Source of the DNA: Eretmocerus hayati
Lineage: Eukaryota > Arthropoda > Insecta > Hymenoptera > Aphelinidae
Length of the DNA stretch: 64,000 nucleotides
Assembly: GCA_029851415.1 (NCBI GenBank)
Contig: CM056743.1
Location: 744,001 to 808,000 of the forward strand
Direction of reading: 5' to 3'
Position numbers and translations under genes: made by a program. Below are positions 31,710 through 46,046 of this stretch, one piece after another; positions within the stretch are counted from its first letter, which is position 1; every line of letters starts with the position of its first letter. Under the pieces are notes generated by a model. That model saw nothing but the letters and a program-made list of their open reading frames with translations. It had not been told where the DNA came from and made no database searches.

Positions 31710-33327
31710 GGATCATTTGGATCATCTATGGGTATTCTTTAGAAATGCATTTAGATTCATGAATGGTTTGGATGATATGGCCATACCATGGAATGATGTA
31801 ATTTTGTTTGTGAGCTGTCAAACAACAAGTTCTAGAGATGTTATTTGTTCTCGGGATAAGCGGGGATCGCGTCACACATTTTTCCCTCCTCGAAGCTGGG
31901 GATAGAAATCACTGTATTTGATTCATCTCTGTGCCGCCAACACATTCTTCCATGTGCATCCCAAGAATGCGGACCTCGGGTCATAGCTGAGGATTCTTAC
32001 AGCAATTGACATGTCATAATACAGTTGATTATGGTTTTTCTACGATCTCAGACTAGTTTTCTCGTTTCCTAGCGTGATTTTGAAATTTACGAGGTCCATG
32101 TTGAGCGGAAGTGAATCCGAAATGTTTCGAGACTATCAAATTTGACTCTCCCGTCACATTCTATATTCCCAAACCTTTCAAACTATCTTGTCCCCCCCCC
32201 CTCATCTTCCCCCTGAACCGAAGGGTGTTATTGTGAAAGAGGATTCATCCTTAATTCTTCCACCTGGATCAATTTTATATTTGGAGAATCTTTAACCGTC
32301 AGGGTCCAATCCAGGAAATATAGTTTCCCTCGTAAGATTCTTGGGAGATTGTTTATATTTCACAAATATCTCCTTCCACAAATGTCTGACAAGGCTTTGC
32401 CCCAACCCATGATCATTCCTTGCAGATCCTTCACTCATCGGTGGATAGGAAATTCAAATCCTTCATCCATTCTTCCATTCGAATCCTGATTCCCGTATAA
32501 CGGAACAGGGAGTCCCACGCAATTGACTTCGGGTTCATGCTATCGAAAACTTCGGATCAATCAACTGATCAAGCATATGTAACCGGCCATTTCCAGTCAC
32601 AGTCAAATGGGATCTGAAAGGAAACGACGAGATGGGCTGTGCTCATAGTGCTCTTTGTGTAATGAGAAGAGAATACTCGAATGATAATATGAGTCTAACA
32701 TGTACTACTACCGTCAGAAAAAAAGATGACACATCCACCGTATCGATTCCTCCAACAGCGTCCTGTATGCAACGTCAGCATACACTTAAGGGCTTTCTTC
32801 CACTGTATACAGTATATAAGCGCCAAGACGCCTCTCATGGTTCAGGGACGGATGAATAACCTAACCTGAACTGAATACCGACGGTAGGCTACGCGCGAAT
32901 CTCAAATCTTGCTGTACTCACTACTGGTCGTCACATTGGGACAACACGCTAACTATTATTATTATGTCCTCTATTTTGATCTCCATCAGTCTCATGTATC
33001 GAATCGAAGTCGGACGCTATCACCTTTTGTCTCCAATTGTGTTCGCGGCCGTCGCACTATCTTTTTAAAAACTCAACTTTGCTAGTAGATCCGCTTCAAT
33101 TCGCTTCATCAGCTTTCAGGGAGATTCAAACGGCATTCTTTGGAATTGTCTCAGCTACAAGATGCGCCCTGCTTTTTTTGTCCTCAACTCGAGGTGGGGG
33201 AGGAGTGGAGTCCCAAAGAAACAAAGATTTTTTCCCGAAACAAAACATACACGCGACGAGTCCCTTGTTCAACTGCCAACTTGAATATACTTGAAGTACA
33301 TTCTAGGATCCTATAGTTGAGTTTTGG

Positions 33328-34478
33328 GCCTATCCTCAAACCTGGGAATCACTGCTGATAATTATGGGAGCGATTTCTACAAAGGAATATGTTAAACACA
33401 CTGTATATTTAACCAAAATCGCTTATTCTAAATCGATGACCAATCTATGCCTCCTGGAAAACGATAGCGATGAATTCCACGATCATTTTACGAGATTTTT
33501 ACTCAACTCGTGAATTTAGAAATTGCTGTTGAGATTGTTGCGATAATTTTTGAGCTAAAAACGGTTGGAAATGCCCTTCCGCCTGTCCATAGTCATGAAT
33601 TTTAGCTCGGATTCTCTACTACTGCCAGCTCGGAAACACTTGGAATGCACTCTGAAATGACTGAATATGATTTCGACATCAATTTCGAGTCTCAGAACTA
33701 CTGCAGGATGACTCATGACCGATATCAGGCCAGAGAAGCTAGGGAAAAATTTGACGTTTGGGAAAGAACTATGAATTCTAGATGGAGAAAAACTCTACTG
33801 CCAACAAGTTAAGGCTTGACGTGAATTTCAGTCCTCCCTCACATAACTGCAAGCTCAAGCCCGAATCTGGGAATCGCTACTGAGAGCTCTGAGATCGATT
33901 CTGAGTCAGAAGCGAGAGATAAATGGAGCTGATTCACGCGTAATCATGAATCATAGGTTGGAAACCGTTCTATTGCCACATGAAAAATGCTCACATAGCA
34001 ATCCAGGGTTATTCAACAAAATTTTGAGCATAATTTGAGATCTGTGGATATCTTCTCAGAGTACTGGGATCGATTATAATACGGCATGTGGCAGGAGTTT
34101 GTCACTTGCGTTGCAAACCATCTCGATTGGCCGATTTTAGCTCAGGATTTCCACTGCTGCCAGCTTAAGAATACTCGGAGTATACTCTGTGATTACTCAA
34201 CGAGATTTTGACACTGATATTCAGTCCAAAAATCGCTGCAGTGAGATTCAGTACCGGTAATGGGTCGAAAAAGGCTGACAGATACGGCACGTTAGGCGCA
34301 AGATGATGATATTTAGGCGAATAAAAGAAGTACTGCCAACAAGTCAACAATTGGATCCAATTTTGGATCTCACTCACGAAATTCTGAGCCCAACCCCACG
34401 GCCGAGAATCGCTGCTAAGAGCACTGAGATCAATCCTGAGCCAGCAGCATTTCAGGAGGTCAAGAGGTGCGATAGCGC
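33328..34478. repeat. Decayed tandem repeat, period about 535 bp, unit 2
   Basis: Copy of 7540-8690. Confidence 0.6.
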
Positions 34479-35712
34479 CTCGCTAGCGAGTATGAGCAGA
34501 CAAAAAATCAAGCGAGACGTTTTGCCTTACATACCGTAAACCGGGGTGACTTTGGAATACTTTTGCACTTTCGACTTGAATCTTTCTACGACGCACGCAT
34601 ATTTCATGACCTTATTATAGGTCAAAACGTCAGTCTTGACTTCAGCTACAAGATGGTCTAGCTATTCTTCCCTTTACTTGAGTCACTCTTTAAATAATCG
34701 CAAAAAACAGACTGTACAAAGTCACCCCGTAAACCGGGGTGACTTTGTAACACACATATTACAATGATAACACCAACGTGATGCGAGTGCCCACACAATT
34801 TTCAATGATTGTTTCCCCATGTATCTGGTCCAGAATACATCCACGCACTATCGAAAATATGTTTCATGCCACTTTCCAGAAGATTTCCCCTAATTATTGG
34901 ATGATTCGAAGAATTAGTGCGATAATCAGGTATCAAATTTAGAGACGAAACATTTCCACTCCCTGATTGTGATAAGATTTTCCCGCGAAACATTCGGTCG
35001 GATGATGATTCAGGACAATGAGGGTATTTTGGATGCTCATTCTAAATTATTCAAGAGCGATGTTGAAAATATAGAAGAGATTATAAAAATTCTCAACGAC
35101 ATAAAGATTGGAATGGATTAGTCACGAAGATATCAGGATGAATTAGACCAATGGAACTGTTATGGGAGTCAGTTGGAGAAATTGATGACTATAGAAAGAT
35201 AGTATTTATTCAACAATTACCTTTTATTGAGGATTGCCGATGAACAAATCACAGATTAGAAATAAATTCCAAATGAATGATTTCTAGTTTTTTTACAGAA
35301 ATCGTTACTTCTTTCCAATCACAAATATTCAACATAAACTATAATGCGTCTCGTGTGGTTGAGAGCTTTTTAGAACGTAGATGTAATAAAAATTGAGTCA
35401 GAATGAAGAAAAACGTACTATGTAATCATGCAATCCTCAATGTATCGTCAAGTATCTGCGCTCGGTCCAGCGAGCTGCAGCCTTGGAAAAAATTCAGAGA
35501 GAGATCCGGGATCTTTTTCAATCTACCACGAACCCAGCATGAAGAATTAGAATTTTGATAGATAGAAAAAAAAACGCCGGAAAACCTCACTACTACTATT
35601 TACTGACAAAATAATATCTGAGTCATTTTCACAAACATAACAGAATTTACAAAAATAAAGTAATTTGAGATCGGATTTAGTACCGATGAAATAACCAACA
35701 AAAAATTGTACC

Positions 35713-36153
35713 CTACAACAGTCTCTTCCTTAATTTTTTAATTTCTGGAACCCTGAAATTGGGACGTCCACCTTCTTTAGACTTGACTAATTGGGGTTCT
35801 TTAAGTGCTCCAATAATACTGTCAGCTCCATACCACTGTTTATCAATCTTATCCGGCCACGACCAATTGAGGCCTTGCATTACCATCACTTCAACTTCGA
35901 CTAAGGACTTTTGCCCATCAACTCGAACAATTTTGCCAGGAAAATATTCTCCTTCATACTCAACTATGACGTGGCATCCGGGTTCACAGTGGAATGAGAA
36001 TCCATAATCTTTGCTAGGATCCGTCTTTGTACCTAAATTCTTTCTCTTGGGTTCTGGCCCACTTCTTTTATTCTGTAATTCCGATAGAACGACTGTATTT
36101 TGGCATGCTCCCTCTAACACTTTCTCGTTATTTACATCAGATTTACTCTTCAT
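35713..36153 (-). CDS. Tigger-element accessory protein with Tudor-like domain, unit 2
   Basis: Identical in sequence to the 9925-10365 product. The upstream coding-like extension to about 36357 and the in-frame TAG (36229-36231) are also shared. Confidence 0.6.
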   Translation of the reverse strand: MKSKSDVNNEKVLEGACQNTVVLSELQNKRSGPEPKRKNLGTKTDPSKDYGFSFHCEPGCHVIVEYEGEYFPGKIVRVDGQKSLVEVEVMVMQGLNWSWPDKIDKQWYGADSIIGALKEPQLVKSKEGGRPNFRVPEIKKLRKRLL

Positions 36154-36617
36154 CAGTCTCTTCTCTCTTAGTCCACTTTTTTTAACTTTGCTAGAATCTA
36201 AATTGTTGATCTTTCTTTTTTGCTTTCTCTAAAGAGAAAGCTTTGTTTTCGACACAGCAAATTTTTGATCAATTTTTCCATTCAACTCAATATTTTCTTC
36301 AACATAATTCATCTTATCACAAAAGTGCTTCAACCATCTTATTCCTCTGGCCAAAATCTAACGATTGTAAGTAACACTTTTCCCCTTATAATCCTCATCA
36401 TCTCTCCGGCCCTTTGTCTGTGTCTGTGTGTGTATGTGTGTTGTTTTCTTTGCGCCACGCTTTCTCTTCTACACTCCACTTTATCGAATTTTGCTTTTCT
36501 ACAAGTTGTATAGAATCACTCAGAGATGAGACCAGTGATTTGCCTGGTCTCCTCTCCAAATCGAATTCAATTTAAACGTTTTTTGAGGTAAAATCGCTGA
36601 AATTGTGTACTTTCATA

Positions 36618-37688
36618 CTAAAATATCTCTTTCTAACTTCACCTTACCCCAATTTTGATTACCTAGGCTATGGTTTTTTTGGCTCAATCTATCTTTTGGT
36701 TAATACCGAAATTCTATTCAAACTCCATCAACGTAAATTTTTATAAAAAAACCAAAAGTTCCAACAAAAACAGCAATTTGAGCATGTTTAGACCTATTCT
36801 ATCGAAATTCTGTTTTAACCAAATTACACGTTTTGCTAAAAAAACCTCACTTTAGGTAGCCCAAATCCCGATAACTATTTCTCTCAAAAAAATAACTCAA
36901 AATATACAAAAATATTTTTCTCAATATTCATACTTTCCTCATATCTCTCCTCTAAACTACTTTATTCAAATTTTACACAACTGAGTTGATACTTTTTCAT
37001 CGTTCTAAATCGATTGGTTGATACCGAATTTTCTCAAAATCCGTTTTAATATATTCAAAATCCGATTTATTCCCGAAAAATCCAAATTTTTTCAAAATAC
37101 TCCATTTTTATAATCCTTACACCAACTATATTAAAATTTGCTCTCAACCATACTACACATATTCCATGGAAAACCCTAGTTTAGGTCATCTGAATTCCCC
37201 TAAAAGGCAATCTCCTTATAATAACTCAAAATATTAGAAGGAAATCGCATCTAAAATTCATTTTCCGCTATTACCCACCCCCCAAACTAATATATACAGA
37301 TTTTACTGAACTAAGTTTATACTTTTTCATCGTTCTAAATCGATTGGTTGATACGGAATTTTTCAAAATCCTTTTAAATACATTCAAAATCCAATTTATT
37401 CCCGAAAAATCCAAATTTTTTTCAAAAAACTTCATTTTTATGATCTTTTCACCAACTATATCAAAATTTTCCCTCAACCAGACTTCATATCTTCCATGAA
37501 AACCCCCAGTTTAGGTCATCTTAATTCCCCTAAAAGTGAAGCTCGTAATAATAACCCAAAATATTAGAAGAAAATTGCAGCTAAAATTCATTTTATCCTC
37601 ATATCTCCCTCTACAACTAATCTATCCACCTTTTAATGGACTAGAGAGATACTTTTCCCTCATTCTACATCGATTGGTTGGATCCAAT
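36618..37688. repeat. Internal tandem repeats of about 325 bp in Tigger-like element, unit 2
   Basis: Copy of 10830-11900. Confidence 0.6.
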
Positions 37689-37821
37689 CATTGGATTGTG
37701 ACTGTGATATGAAATGCAATTAAATTAGATTAAAAAATGAAACACTATTCTGTAGGAATCCCAATCATCATTTTGGAATTTGATCAGTTTTGCAAATTTC
37801 TGATTAGTTTCAGTGAACCTC

Positions 37822-39318
37822 TTAAACTATTTCGCTAAGAGAAAGCATTCTGCTAATCTCATTTAGCAGCGTATTTACATCTTCATCTGCCTCTACACTA
37901 CTCTCGCGTTTCTTAGAAATTTTCTGATTTTCTTGATTGCTGGTCATCACATTCTGTAGATCCTCCTCAGTGATACTTTCTCCAGCTGGGATAGTAACTT
38001 TTCTCCTTTTCCTCTTTGGACCATCATCATCAGGATTGTAACGCATGGTTGAGAGATAGTCGATAACAACAGAACCTACTTTATCACTGACCCCCTCTTG
38101 AACCATTTCACTCACTTGTTGGTTGCCACCTGGGATCCTGCTCGAAACTGTATTTTTGTTGAGTGGTTCGATTCCACATTTCCTAAAACCATTCACAAGA
38201 GCTTTGCTTTGATTCATATCAACTGAATCCATCAACTTTTTTAACAAACTAGGGAATTTTTCTTATGTCACCATAGCATTGTTGTTTTTCAATCTATATT
38301 CATTCAAAATCTTCCTCCAATTAATTTTGAGTGGTCTGAAGAACGCAACATCTAGTGGTTGAGTGAGATGGGTTGAGTTGGCAGGCAACGCAACAAATGA
38401 TATATTGTTTTCCTTGCACAGCTGCAAAACTCTTAAGCTGATGTGGGACGACAGATTATCACCAATGAGCAATTTTTTACCATTTTGTTCCTTGAGCACT
38501 GGAAGAGCTTGGAACTCGAACCAATCTTCGAAGGAAACTTGGTCGAACCATCCAGTTAGGGTTCGATTATATCTTGCTCCTTTTGAGCCATGCTGCACCC
38601 ATGTAGACCACAAATGAGTTCCTTTATAGACTACATATGGTGGTATTATTTGACCCAGTGCATTGCCACAAATCATTATACTTATGCTTCCTTTGCTACT
38701 ATTCATAACTCTCTCTGGATATTTACAGCCTCGTTTTAGAATTACTATTCTAGAATCAGGATCATCTGTGAGATTTGATTCATCATAGTTCCATTTGTTT
38801 TGTAGTGGTACATCTTCAGATGATTCTTCTAGATTATCGAAATAGTTATTTGCAACTGGCGGTGAAACTTTGGCTCTTGCTACTTCGATATTCGCAGCTA
38901 TTCTCGTTGTCAGGAATACATGGCGCTTCACAAAACTCATTGCCCAATCCTCACCAGGAAAATTGTTCTTGAATTGCTTGACCACACGATTAGATCTGTC
39001 GAGATACATCTTCACAACACAGCGCAAATCCATCAACGTCAGTGGAAATCCATATTCTGATAAAGTCAGTAGGTGTTCAACAAATACTTTCTCTTCTTCA
39101 CAAGATATCACCGCCTGACCACCAGGATTTCTTGGGATTGAGCAGTTTTTGAATCTCTTTACACCATTACTGATTGAGGATGATGGTATCTTATAAAAAT
39201 CTGCTGCTTTCCTCACTGACATTTTTCCATTCACTACTTGTTCTACACACTCTTTGAAATATTCTTGTGTATAATTCCTGTAGTTTCTGCTTCCAGCTGT
39301 TCTCACGTACTGCCTCAT
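37822..39318 (-). pseudogene. Pogo/Tigger-like DDD transposase with one nonsense codon, unit 2
   Basis: Same 351-codon catalytic part, same TAA (38263-38265) and same C-terminal continuation as in unit 1. One change in the tail: Asp instead of Asn in DSV(N/D)MNQ, from T12432 versus C38220. Confidence 0.85.
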
Positions 39319-40760
39319 TCTGATTTTTCTGTAAAGATGTCATATCTTGATCAGATGGATGTTACAACAATTCATAAATCATATAACGTTGACATGAAAA
39401 CAGCGACGCCACCGTCGAAGAAGTGCGCGAGATCACGTTTTTGAAGTTATAGATTGATTCGTATAACTACTCTTAGTATGGAGTAGGTATATTATATCCT
39501 CAAGGACAGTAGGTACAAGTTTGGGCGATTCGAGGATTATAATATGATGCGAATTCTATGATAAAAGCTTACCTGGGGATTTAAACGATACATTACTTGG
39601 TGTTACAAAGTCACCCCGGTCCAGCCGAGGAAACCACTGTCATCGTTCTCCAGCGGGGTTTACATGCTCCACTGACTCAAATCTCTGTCGGTAAAAGGTT
39701 TTCTTGAAGAAAACTTCCTTGCCGACCACTGGGAAGAAGTTTTGAGAGCATTGCAACAATCCAAGGCACTCATTCAGAAGGATTTTTGCGATGTATAGAA
39801 AATCGACCAAATTTTTAATCCCTTTCAAGTGAGGAAACGAGCTTGTTAAAGTTATTTTATAATCTTTCTGTCATCATATATTGGAAGTAGAGGTTCTAAG
39901 CTTTCAAATGACCCCCCCCCCCCCCCCGCAAGACCCTGAAAGAGCTTACAGAAAAAAGTTGCGACACTTATAATCTTTTTCGGGAAATCGTTACAAACTC
40001 ACCCCGGTGTCCAAAGTCACCCCGGTTTACGGTACTTTGAATGGGGGGTTTTCTGACCTTTCCCAATTCTTCCATCATATTTAATATCCTGATCCGGGTG
40101 CGTAGACATTTCTCCGCTCTCTATTCAGGGTTATTCCACTCCAGATTTGCTGTTTGTGTCATCAATCCCCCGATTTTGACATCTGGGGCTTTTATATCGC
40201 TTCGCCAATTTCCACGAGCTCAAGGAACTTATCCGTTCAATTCGTTTAGACCTTGAATTCAACTTCGATCTGTTCAGACCCTCGAACGGATAGCTTCGAT
40301 TCGAGAGTTGTCGAGGCGACCATAACATAATGCGTAAAGAGAGGAAGAGAAAGAGACAGAGATGAGAGACAAACACACAGAAATACAGAATGAATAAGGA
40401 AAGAAAGAAAAATGATTCATCTGCTAGCTTTGTTTGCGTCGCGATTCGCGAGTCATGCAGCGACTCCGCAATCTCTCGCCCAATACTTACAGAGCCGCGT
40501 GATTTATTACTTGAGCAAAGTTACCGATTGTGTCTAATTCCATGGAGAAATGACAAACCCGGGTGTAGAATATATAATATCATCATCGTTGGGAGTTGAT
40601 ATCGTGATCAAGGCTGTAAAATATTCAGTGCTTCTTTGAATTATTGTGTCCTGATTTTCATTTTGATCCATCAATGTAATCAAGTGGAAAGCTTGATCAA
40701 ATCAACAACATTTGAATAGTAGGAAATCAAACTGTGATGGAGAATATGAGATAATAAATC

Positions 40761-40988
40761 GTCGCCCCCGAAGAAGAAAACCACTTGCATACTATCAAGC
40801 GACGAAGATTAACACTTGCCTGTTAGTCACCGCCGAAAAGTAACGTTTGCCATATGACCCGACGAAAGAAAAACACCTACTGTATGCCGGACGGAGAAAA
40901 GCACCTGCCGCATGCCCGGACGAAGAAAAACACCTGCGTATGCCCGGACGAAGAAAAACACCTATCGTAAGCCCCGACGAAAAACACA
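40761..40988 (+). repeat. Minisatellite, unit of about 30 bp, unit 2
   Basis: Copy of 14970-15197 with the same number of units, as far as can be read. Confidence 0.7.
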
Positions 40989-41280
40989 CCTCCCATTATC
41001 GTTCGGCAGAGAGAACATCTGGGGGTTTTTTATACTGTTAGGAGACGCTTCAACTCATATTTGAAGGAAAAATTATGTCTGGGCGTTGCACCAGCAGAGA
41101 GCATCATCATCTCTGCCCCAAGCCAAGAACGTCTCGTAAATATCACCCATTGCATGATTCTTACTGCTCACATTTATCAAAACTACTCTCTCTCTCTCTA
41201 TCATTTACATTCTGATTTATTGTCGAATTCTTATTATTCCACTCACTTGCAAGGTCTAAGTTCTGAAAGCTCTCTTTTCA

Positions 41281-43632
41281 ATGTACCATTTGGTGCCACG
41301 CATCATTAAAGTCGTAAATTCCACGAAATCGTCCTCGCCTTACATCAATGGTCATGATTTCCTTATTCTTGAGTACAAATTGCCAATGCATGTGAAAGAA
41401 AAAATCAGAACCACTTCGCGGGATTTTTCTAAATGTCGTGTTCCATTGCTTGCTAGTGATCTACAGGCAGTTATTAACGAGTCATGTCTTACAGAATGCG
41501 TAGATATCAATGAATCATTAGAGAAATTTCGCGAAGCAATGCTGAGTATCCTTTATAAACACGCACCACTGACAGTTCGCTCTTTACGCAAACGTCAATC
41601 CCCATGGATCACCAATGAACTCCGCGCTGAGTGTAAGAGAAGGGATCGCTTAGGTGAAAAAGCTACACGTTATGGCAATGATAAATTATTAGCGGAATAT
41701 AAGATCCTCCGTGGAGTTCTGAAACGAAAAATTGCAAATGCTCGCAACGAATATTGTTTGAAATCTTGAGGCGAAACACTTGACAAATCTCAATATTGGT
41801 CCATTCTGCGCAAGATAGGTATAGCGAATAAAGGTCATCAGTCGCCTCTGAACCATTTCTCTGCAATCGAGTTAATGAATCACTATTCGCGAACGTCTAG
41901 CGTTCATGAAAATTGTTCTTCCCTTGAATTGGAAGAAATAATTAAAAGCTCTGTCACATCTAACTTCCCTTCCTTCACATGTGAAGGAAGGGAAGTTAGA
42001 TGTGACAGAGCTTTTAATTACAGACAGAGCTTTAGATACATCAACACCATCACGCCCATTGATGGTGTTGATGTATACGAAGCATTGCTTGCATGTCTAC
42101 CGAAGTCAAAAGGTAATAGCAGTGATGGTCTTTGTTTAAAATATTTCAAGTTCGTGTTGAGTATTTTGGTGCCGTATTTGACAAATTTTTACAACAAGTC
42201 TATCATATCATGCAAATACCCGGATCTCTGGAAGAAATCTTCAGTCATTCCTTCAAGCAAGGTGCCATCTCCTTCTTACCCTGCAGAAACTCGACCAATA
42301 GCCAATATCCCTCATTTCGCGGAAGTCTTCGACACAATTGTCACTCAACAACTTGTTAATCACCTTGAAAGAAATAATATGATTCATCCCTATCAATCAG
42401 GATTTCGTTCTAATTTTAGCACACAAACTGCTTTATTGGGAGTTTCAGAGGACATAAAGTATGGCATTGAGAATAAGCTAGTCACCCTCCAAGTCCTGGT
42501 CGATTTCAAATCCGCGTTCGATAGCATCAAACATTCTATGTTGATGCAAACAATGAAGGAGATGAACATTTCAGATGAAGCATTACGTTGGATCCATTCG
42601 TATCTAAGTGGTCGATCGCAGGCAATTGTTGACCAAGATAATGATCTCACTGAATTCTTGCCAAACACATCCGGCTTTCCGCAAGGCTCAAATCCTGGTC
42701 CAATTATATTCCTCATATTTATCAATTCTGTATTGTTGGTCCTCAAATATTGCAAGGCTCTGCTTTTTGCAGATGATTTACAAATCTATATCCAATGCCG
42801 AACATCTGACATTCCTGAAACCATCCGCAAACTCAATGACGATATCAGCCGTATCGTCGCGTGGGCGAAACGGTATAGACTACGTCTGAATTTGCTGAAA
42901 ACGCAAGCAATTTTGTACGCTTCTGTTCAGTATCACATGAGACTGGGCCTAAAGCTGCTACCGCCTATACTCGTTGATGGTGTCACGGTCCCATTGCAAT
43001 CCACTGTAAAAAATCTCGGCGTACATTTCTCTCAAGATCTGTCATGGAATTCTCATATCTCTTGTATCACATCGAAAGTCAATGGAGTATTGCATCTCCT
43101 CAGACGTCGCGGCCACTTTTTGTCACCCGATGTTAAGAAATTATTAGTAAACGCCTTCATTGTCCCGCACTTCGACTATGCTTGTCTCGTTTACAATGAT
43201 TTGTCTGGCTATCTCGTGACCAAGCTCCAACGGCTCAGTCATATGTGCATGAGATTCATATTCCATTTGCGGCCCGATGTAGAACTTAAGCTCTTTTACC
43301 AACGTCTGAACTGGCCATCACTATCGACACGGCGGAACTATTTTCTATGTGTACAGTTATATAAGATTTTCACCACGTCTAAGCCGCAATACCTGCTGAA
43401 TCTTTTTCGGTCAATTGATGAAGGCATTAGACGATCAGAAAGAACGGACTCCGATCGTTTTTCTGTACCCACAACGCGAACTGTGACGTATGGCGGAGCC
43501 TTCTCTAACCAGGCCATGGCAGAATGGAAAAAGGTCCCTAATGGTATTCGTCTAATACAGCCACTAGAATTATTCAAACCGACGCTGTATAATTATTATT
43601 GCGCAAAAAATGAGCTCCTTAGTCAACGGTAA
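41281..43632 (+). pseudogene. LINE A endonuclease-end and RT, unit 2
   Basis: Both protein parts are identical to unit 1, with the same TGA at 41767-41769. Confidence 0.8.
41940..42019. repeat. Perfect 80-bp palindrome, unit 2
   Basis: Exact copy of 16149-16228. Confidence 0.95.
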
Positions 43633-43916
43633 AATTTGATGCCTTTCCATGCCCGTGCCTCGATTTGCCCTTGGGTTACGCTCTGATTTGCCTTTATAAA
43701 CATAAATTGTTGTTATTGTTAACTCTTACTCATACTGTTCTTCACATGTTCCTATTTATTTATTCATTTGTTTTTTGATATTCTTGTATGCTTTTCATTT
43801 TTATTTTATTTTTATATTTTTATATTGTATATGTTGTTGTAAAAATCTATTTGCCATACGGTCTACCAAGACCATGGCATAATAAACCTGTTATCAATCA
43901 ATCTCTCTCTCTCTCT

Positions 43917-45149
43917 TTTTTTTTAAGGTGGTTGTAGGGCGAATACGCTGCGACGTACGGAGGAAAAGCACCGGTCAGCGAAACACCGCTGGCCAGCACC
44001 TCCCCAACAGTCCCGGGCTGGAATCCGCATCGATACGGCCATCCGAACCGGGTAAACCCTCTCTTCCTTCTCCGTTGGCACCGGCCATTGGACAAGGGAG
44101 AGATCCACCAACTTACCAATCCGGCCCCGGCACCACGTGAGCATTACTTCAGGGCCGGCGGCGTCTCGCGCTCAGGATCGAGCGTCTCTCTTCCCACGAC
44201 TCGCAGGTGTTGTTTCCCTTTCTTCGATCTTCTTCCATCTCCGCATTCTCCCTTCTTCTTTCTTCTTTCTTCGATCATCGATCTTCACTCTTCTTCCTTC
44301 CCTCTTCAGTCCATCATATTCTTCCTGGAACCATTTGGACCTCTTCTGTTTGAATCGGCAGGTTTACTGTAATTCACCGGCTTCGAGGCGCCTCACCTCC
44401 CTCTCTTTCTCCTCCTTACGGGTCATCACCAGCTTGATGTATCCGGTAACTCTATCCCGTGTCTCCTGGTTGCGAAGTAAGTACGGGACGAGGTTCTCAG
44501 GTGTCAGTTGAGCACCCAGCCATCCATCCAACTCGGTGCGCTCTCTTTGTGTGTCATTGCACGTGAACAGGGCTTGTTCAGCGTCATCCCAGTTGTCCCC
44601 GCATGACTGGCATGCTGGGGATGTCCTCTTCTTGAACCGGGTCAGATAGGCACCGAAGCAACCGTGGTCACTCAGTGCTTGCGTCGTCCAGTAATCTATC
44701 TCTCCGTGGGTGCGTTCCGTCCGTTTGGCTACGTCACGGATCAGCCGGTGCGTCCATCTACCATTTGCAAATGACGAATCCCACTCAGTTTGCCAATGCT
44801 CAAGGGTGATTTACTTCTCGTTGTCACGGATGATCTCCTTCATCGTTGGAGTGAGTACTCGTTCGGCTCCGATCACTTTCTGGCGGTCCCAGATCCTCAC
44901 TCGCTCCGCGACGAGCAAGTGGATGGGCGGTGTACTCGCCGATACGTAAGCCGCATCTCCTGACACGGTGCGGTAGGCACGGATACTTCTCAGGGCCGCT
45001 CTTCGGTGGACAGGCCCCATCTTCTTCTCGATGATGGTCTTCTCTACTCTCTTTCCCCACACGGGTGCACCGTAGAGCATGATAGAGGTGCTGACGGTAT
45101 TGAGAAGTGCGCGCCTCTTTTCCTTGGGTCCTCCGATATTCGGCATCAG

Positions 45150-45151
<2 letters not shown>
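43917..45151 (-). mobile_element. Non-LTR retrotransposon fragment B, unit 2
   Basis: Copy of 18128-19361. The minus-strand coding frame (about 44364-45150) has the same in-frame TAA (44811-44813). Confidence 0.75.

Positions 45152-45236
<85 letters not shown>
45152..45236 (+). repeat. (TC)n tract, empty site for LINE C
   Basis: About 85 bases of uninterrupted TC join LINE B directly to LINE D ('ctctcttaggaaagacgag'). In unit 1 the same tract is split by LINE C. Confidence 0.95.
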
Positions 45237-45238
<2 letters not shown>

Positions 45239-46046
45239 GGAAAGACGAGCACATCGCCCCGTTTAGGGAGCGTTTGGGTTGGTTACGTACTGATTCGCGG
45301 AGAATGTACTTCGCAGCTCTCTTGATGCATCAGATCATGCACTTAGGAGAACCTGGCTACCTAGCTGCGATGTTTACCAGGTACCAATCCGAATGCCCCG
45401 CACGGGGTGACCTAGGAGAGCGGGTACTCAAAGTTCCCAACATGAGACTTGAATACGGGAGAAGATCTTTCCAGGTCCAATGTGCTCATTTGTGGAACTT
45501 TCTCCCTCCGGGCTTTCGGCAGCTTGGGGAGATATCATTATTTAAAGAGTCCTTAAAAGATTCCCTGTTAACACTATCCTCCCAGAGGATTGATGTGGAG
45601 AAAAAACACTATTTTAATTTGTAAACTGTGATGGGCATGAGCCCGTTTCAATTGATGTCTTCTACTTCTATGCGTGACTTTTTCGTTTCCGAACTGAGAT
45701 TCCTGTGATATGACTGTGGGCCCATGTCTTCTTTCATATGTCTTCCCAAACGGGAAAATGTTTTCTTTTCCTCAACCTTTTCTGTTAAGACTGATATATG
45801 TATATATATATATATGAAAACGTGACTTTTTCTTCTTTTTCTTTTCATAACTCTTAGCATCTTACGATGCCTCGAGATGACTAGTCACTTTCTGTGATAA
45901 TTCGAATAGACTTAACCAAAACGACAAATTTCTACAAATTTAATGTAATTATTATGTATAAGTGACATATGTTTCATATGCTACTGTATTATTGTATTTT
46001 TGCCCTTGGGCGAATAAAGGTTATCATTCATTCATTCATTCTCTCT
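45237..46046 (+). mobile_element. Non-LTR retrotransposon fragment D, unit 2
   Basis: Copy of 21055-21856 with the remnant RT C-terminus at 45237-45624. Small differences in the (TA)n patch and one or two bases (for example ggtgatcta versus ggtgaccta). Confidence 0.75.

Larger units (their letters stand above)
34534..40032 (-). mobile_element. Two-gene pogo/Tigger-like DNA transposon, unit 2
   Basis: Copy of 8746-14241 with the same TIRs and TA flanks (34532-34533, 40033-40034). It is three bases longer because of a C-run at about 39910. Because it lies inside the duplicated unit and its flanks match, it arose by duplication, not by a separate insertion. Confidence 0.85.
41200..43901 (+). 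mobile_element. Non-LTR retrotransposon fragment A, unit 2
   Basis: Copy of 15409-18110, including the 80-bp palindrome (41940-42019) and the ATCA tail into (TC)n. Confidence 0.8.

Noticed and set aside
12475..39318. Two separate Tigger insertions
   Set aside because: Flanks are identical beyond the TA on both sides and the element lies inside a duplicated block, so it was copied by the duplication.
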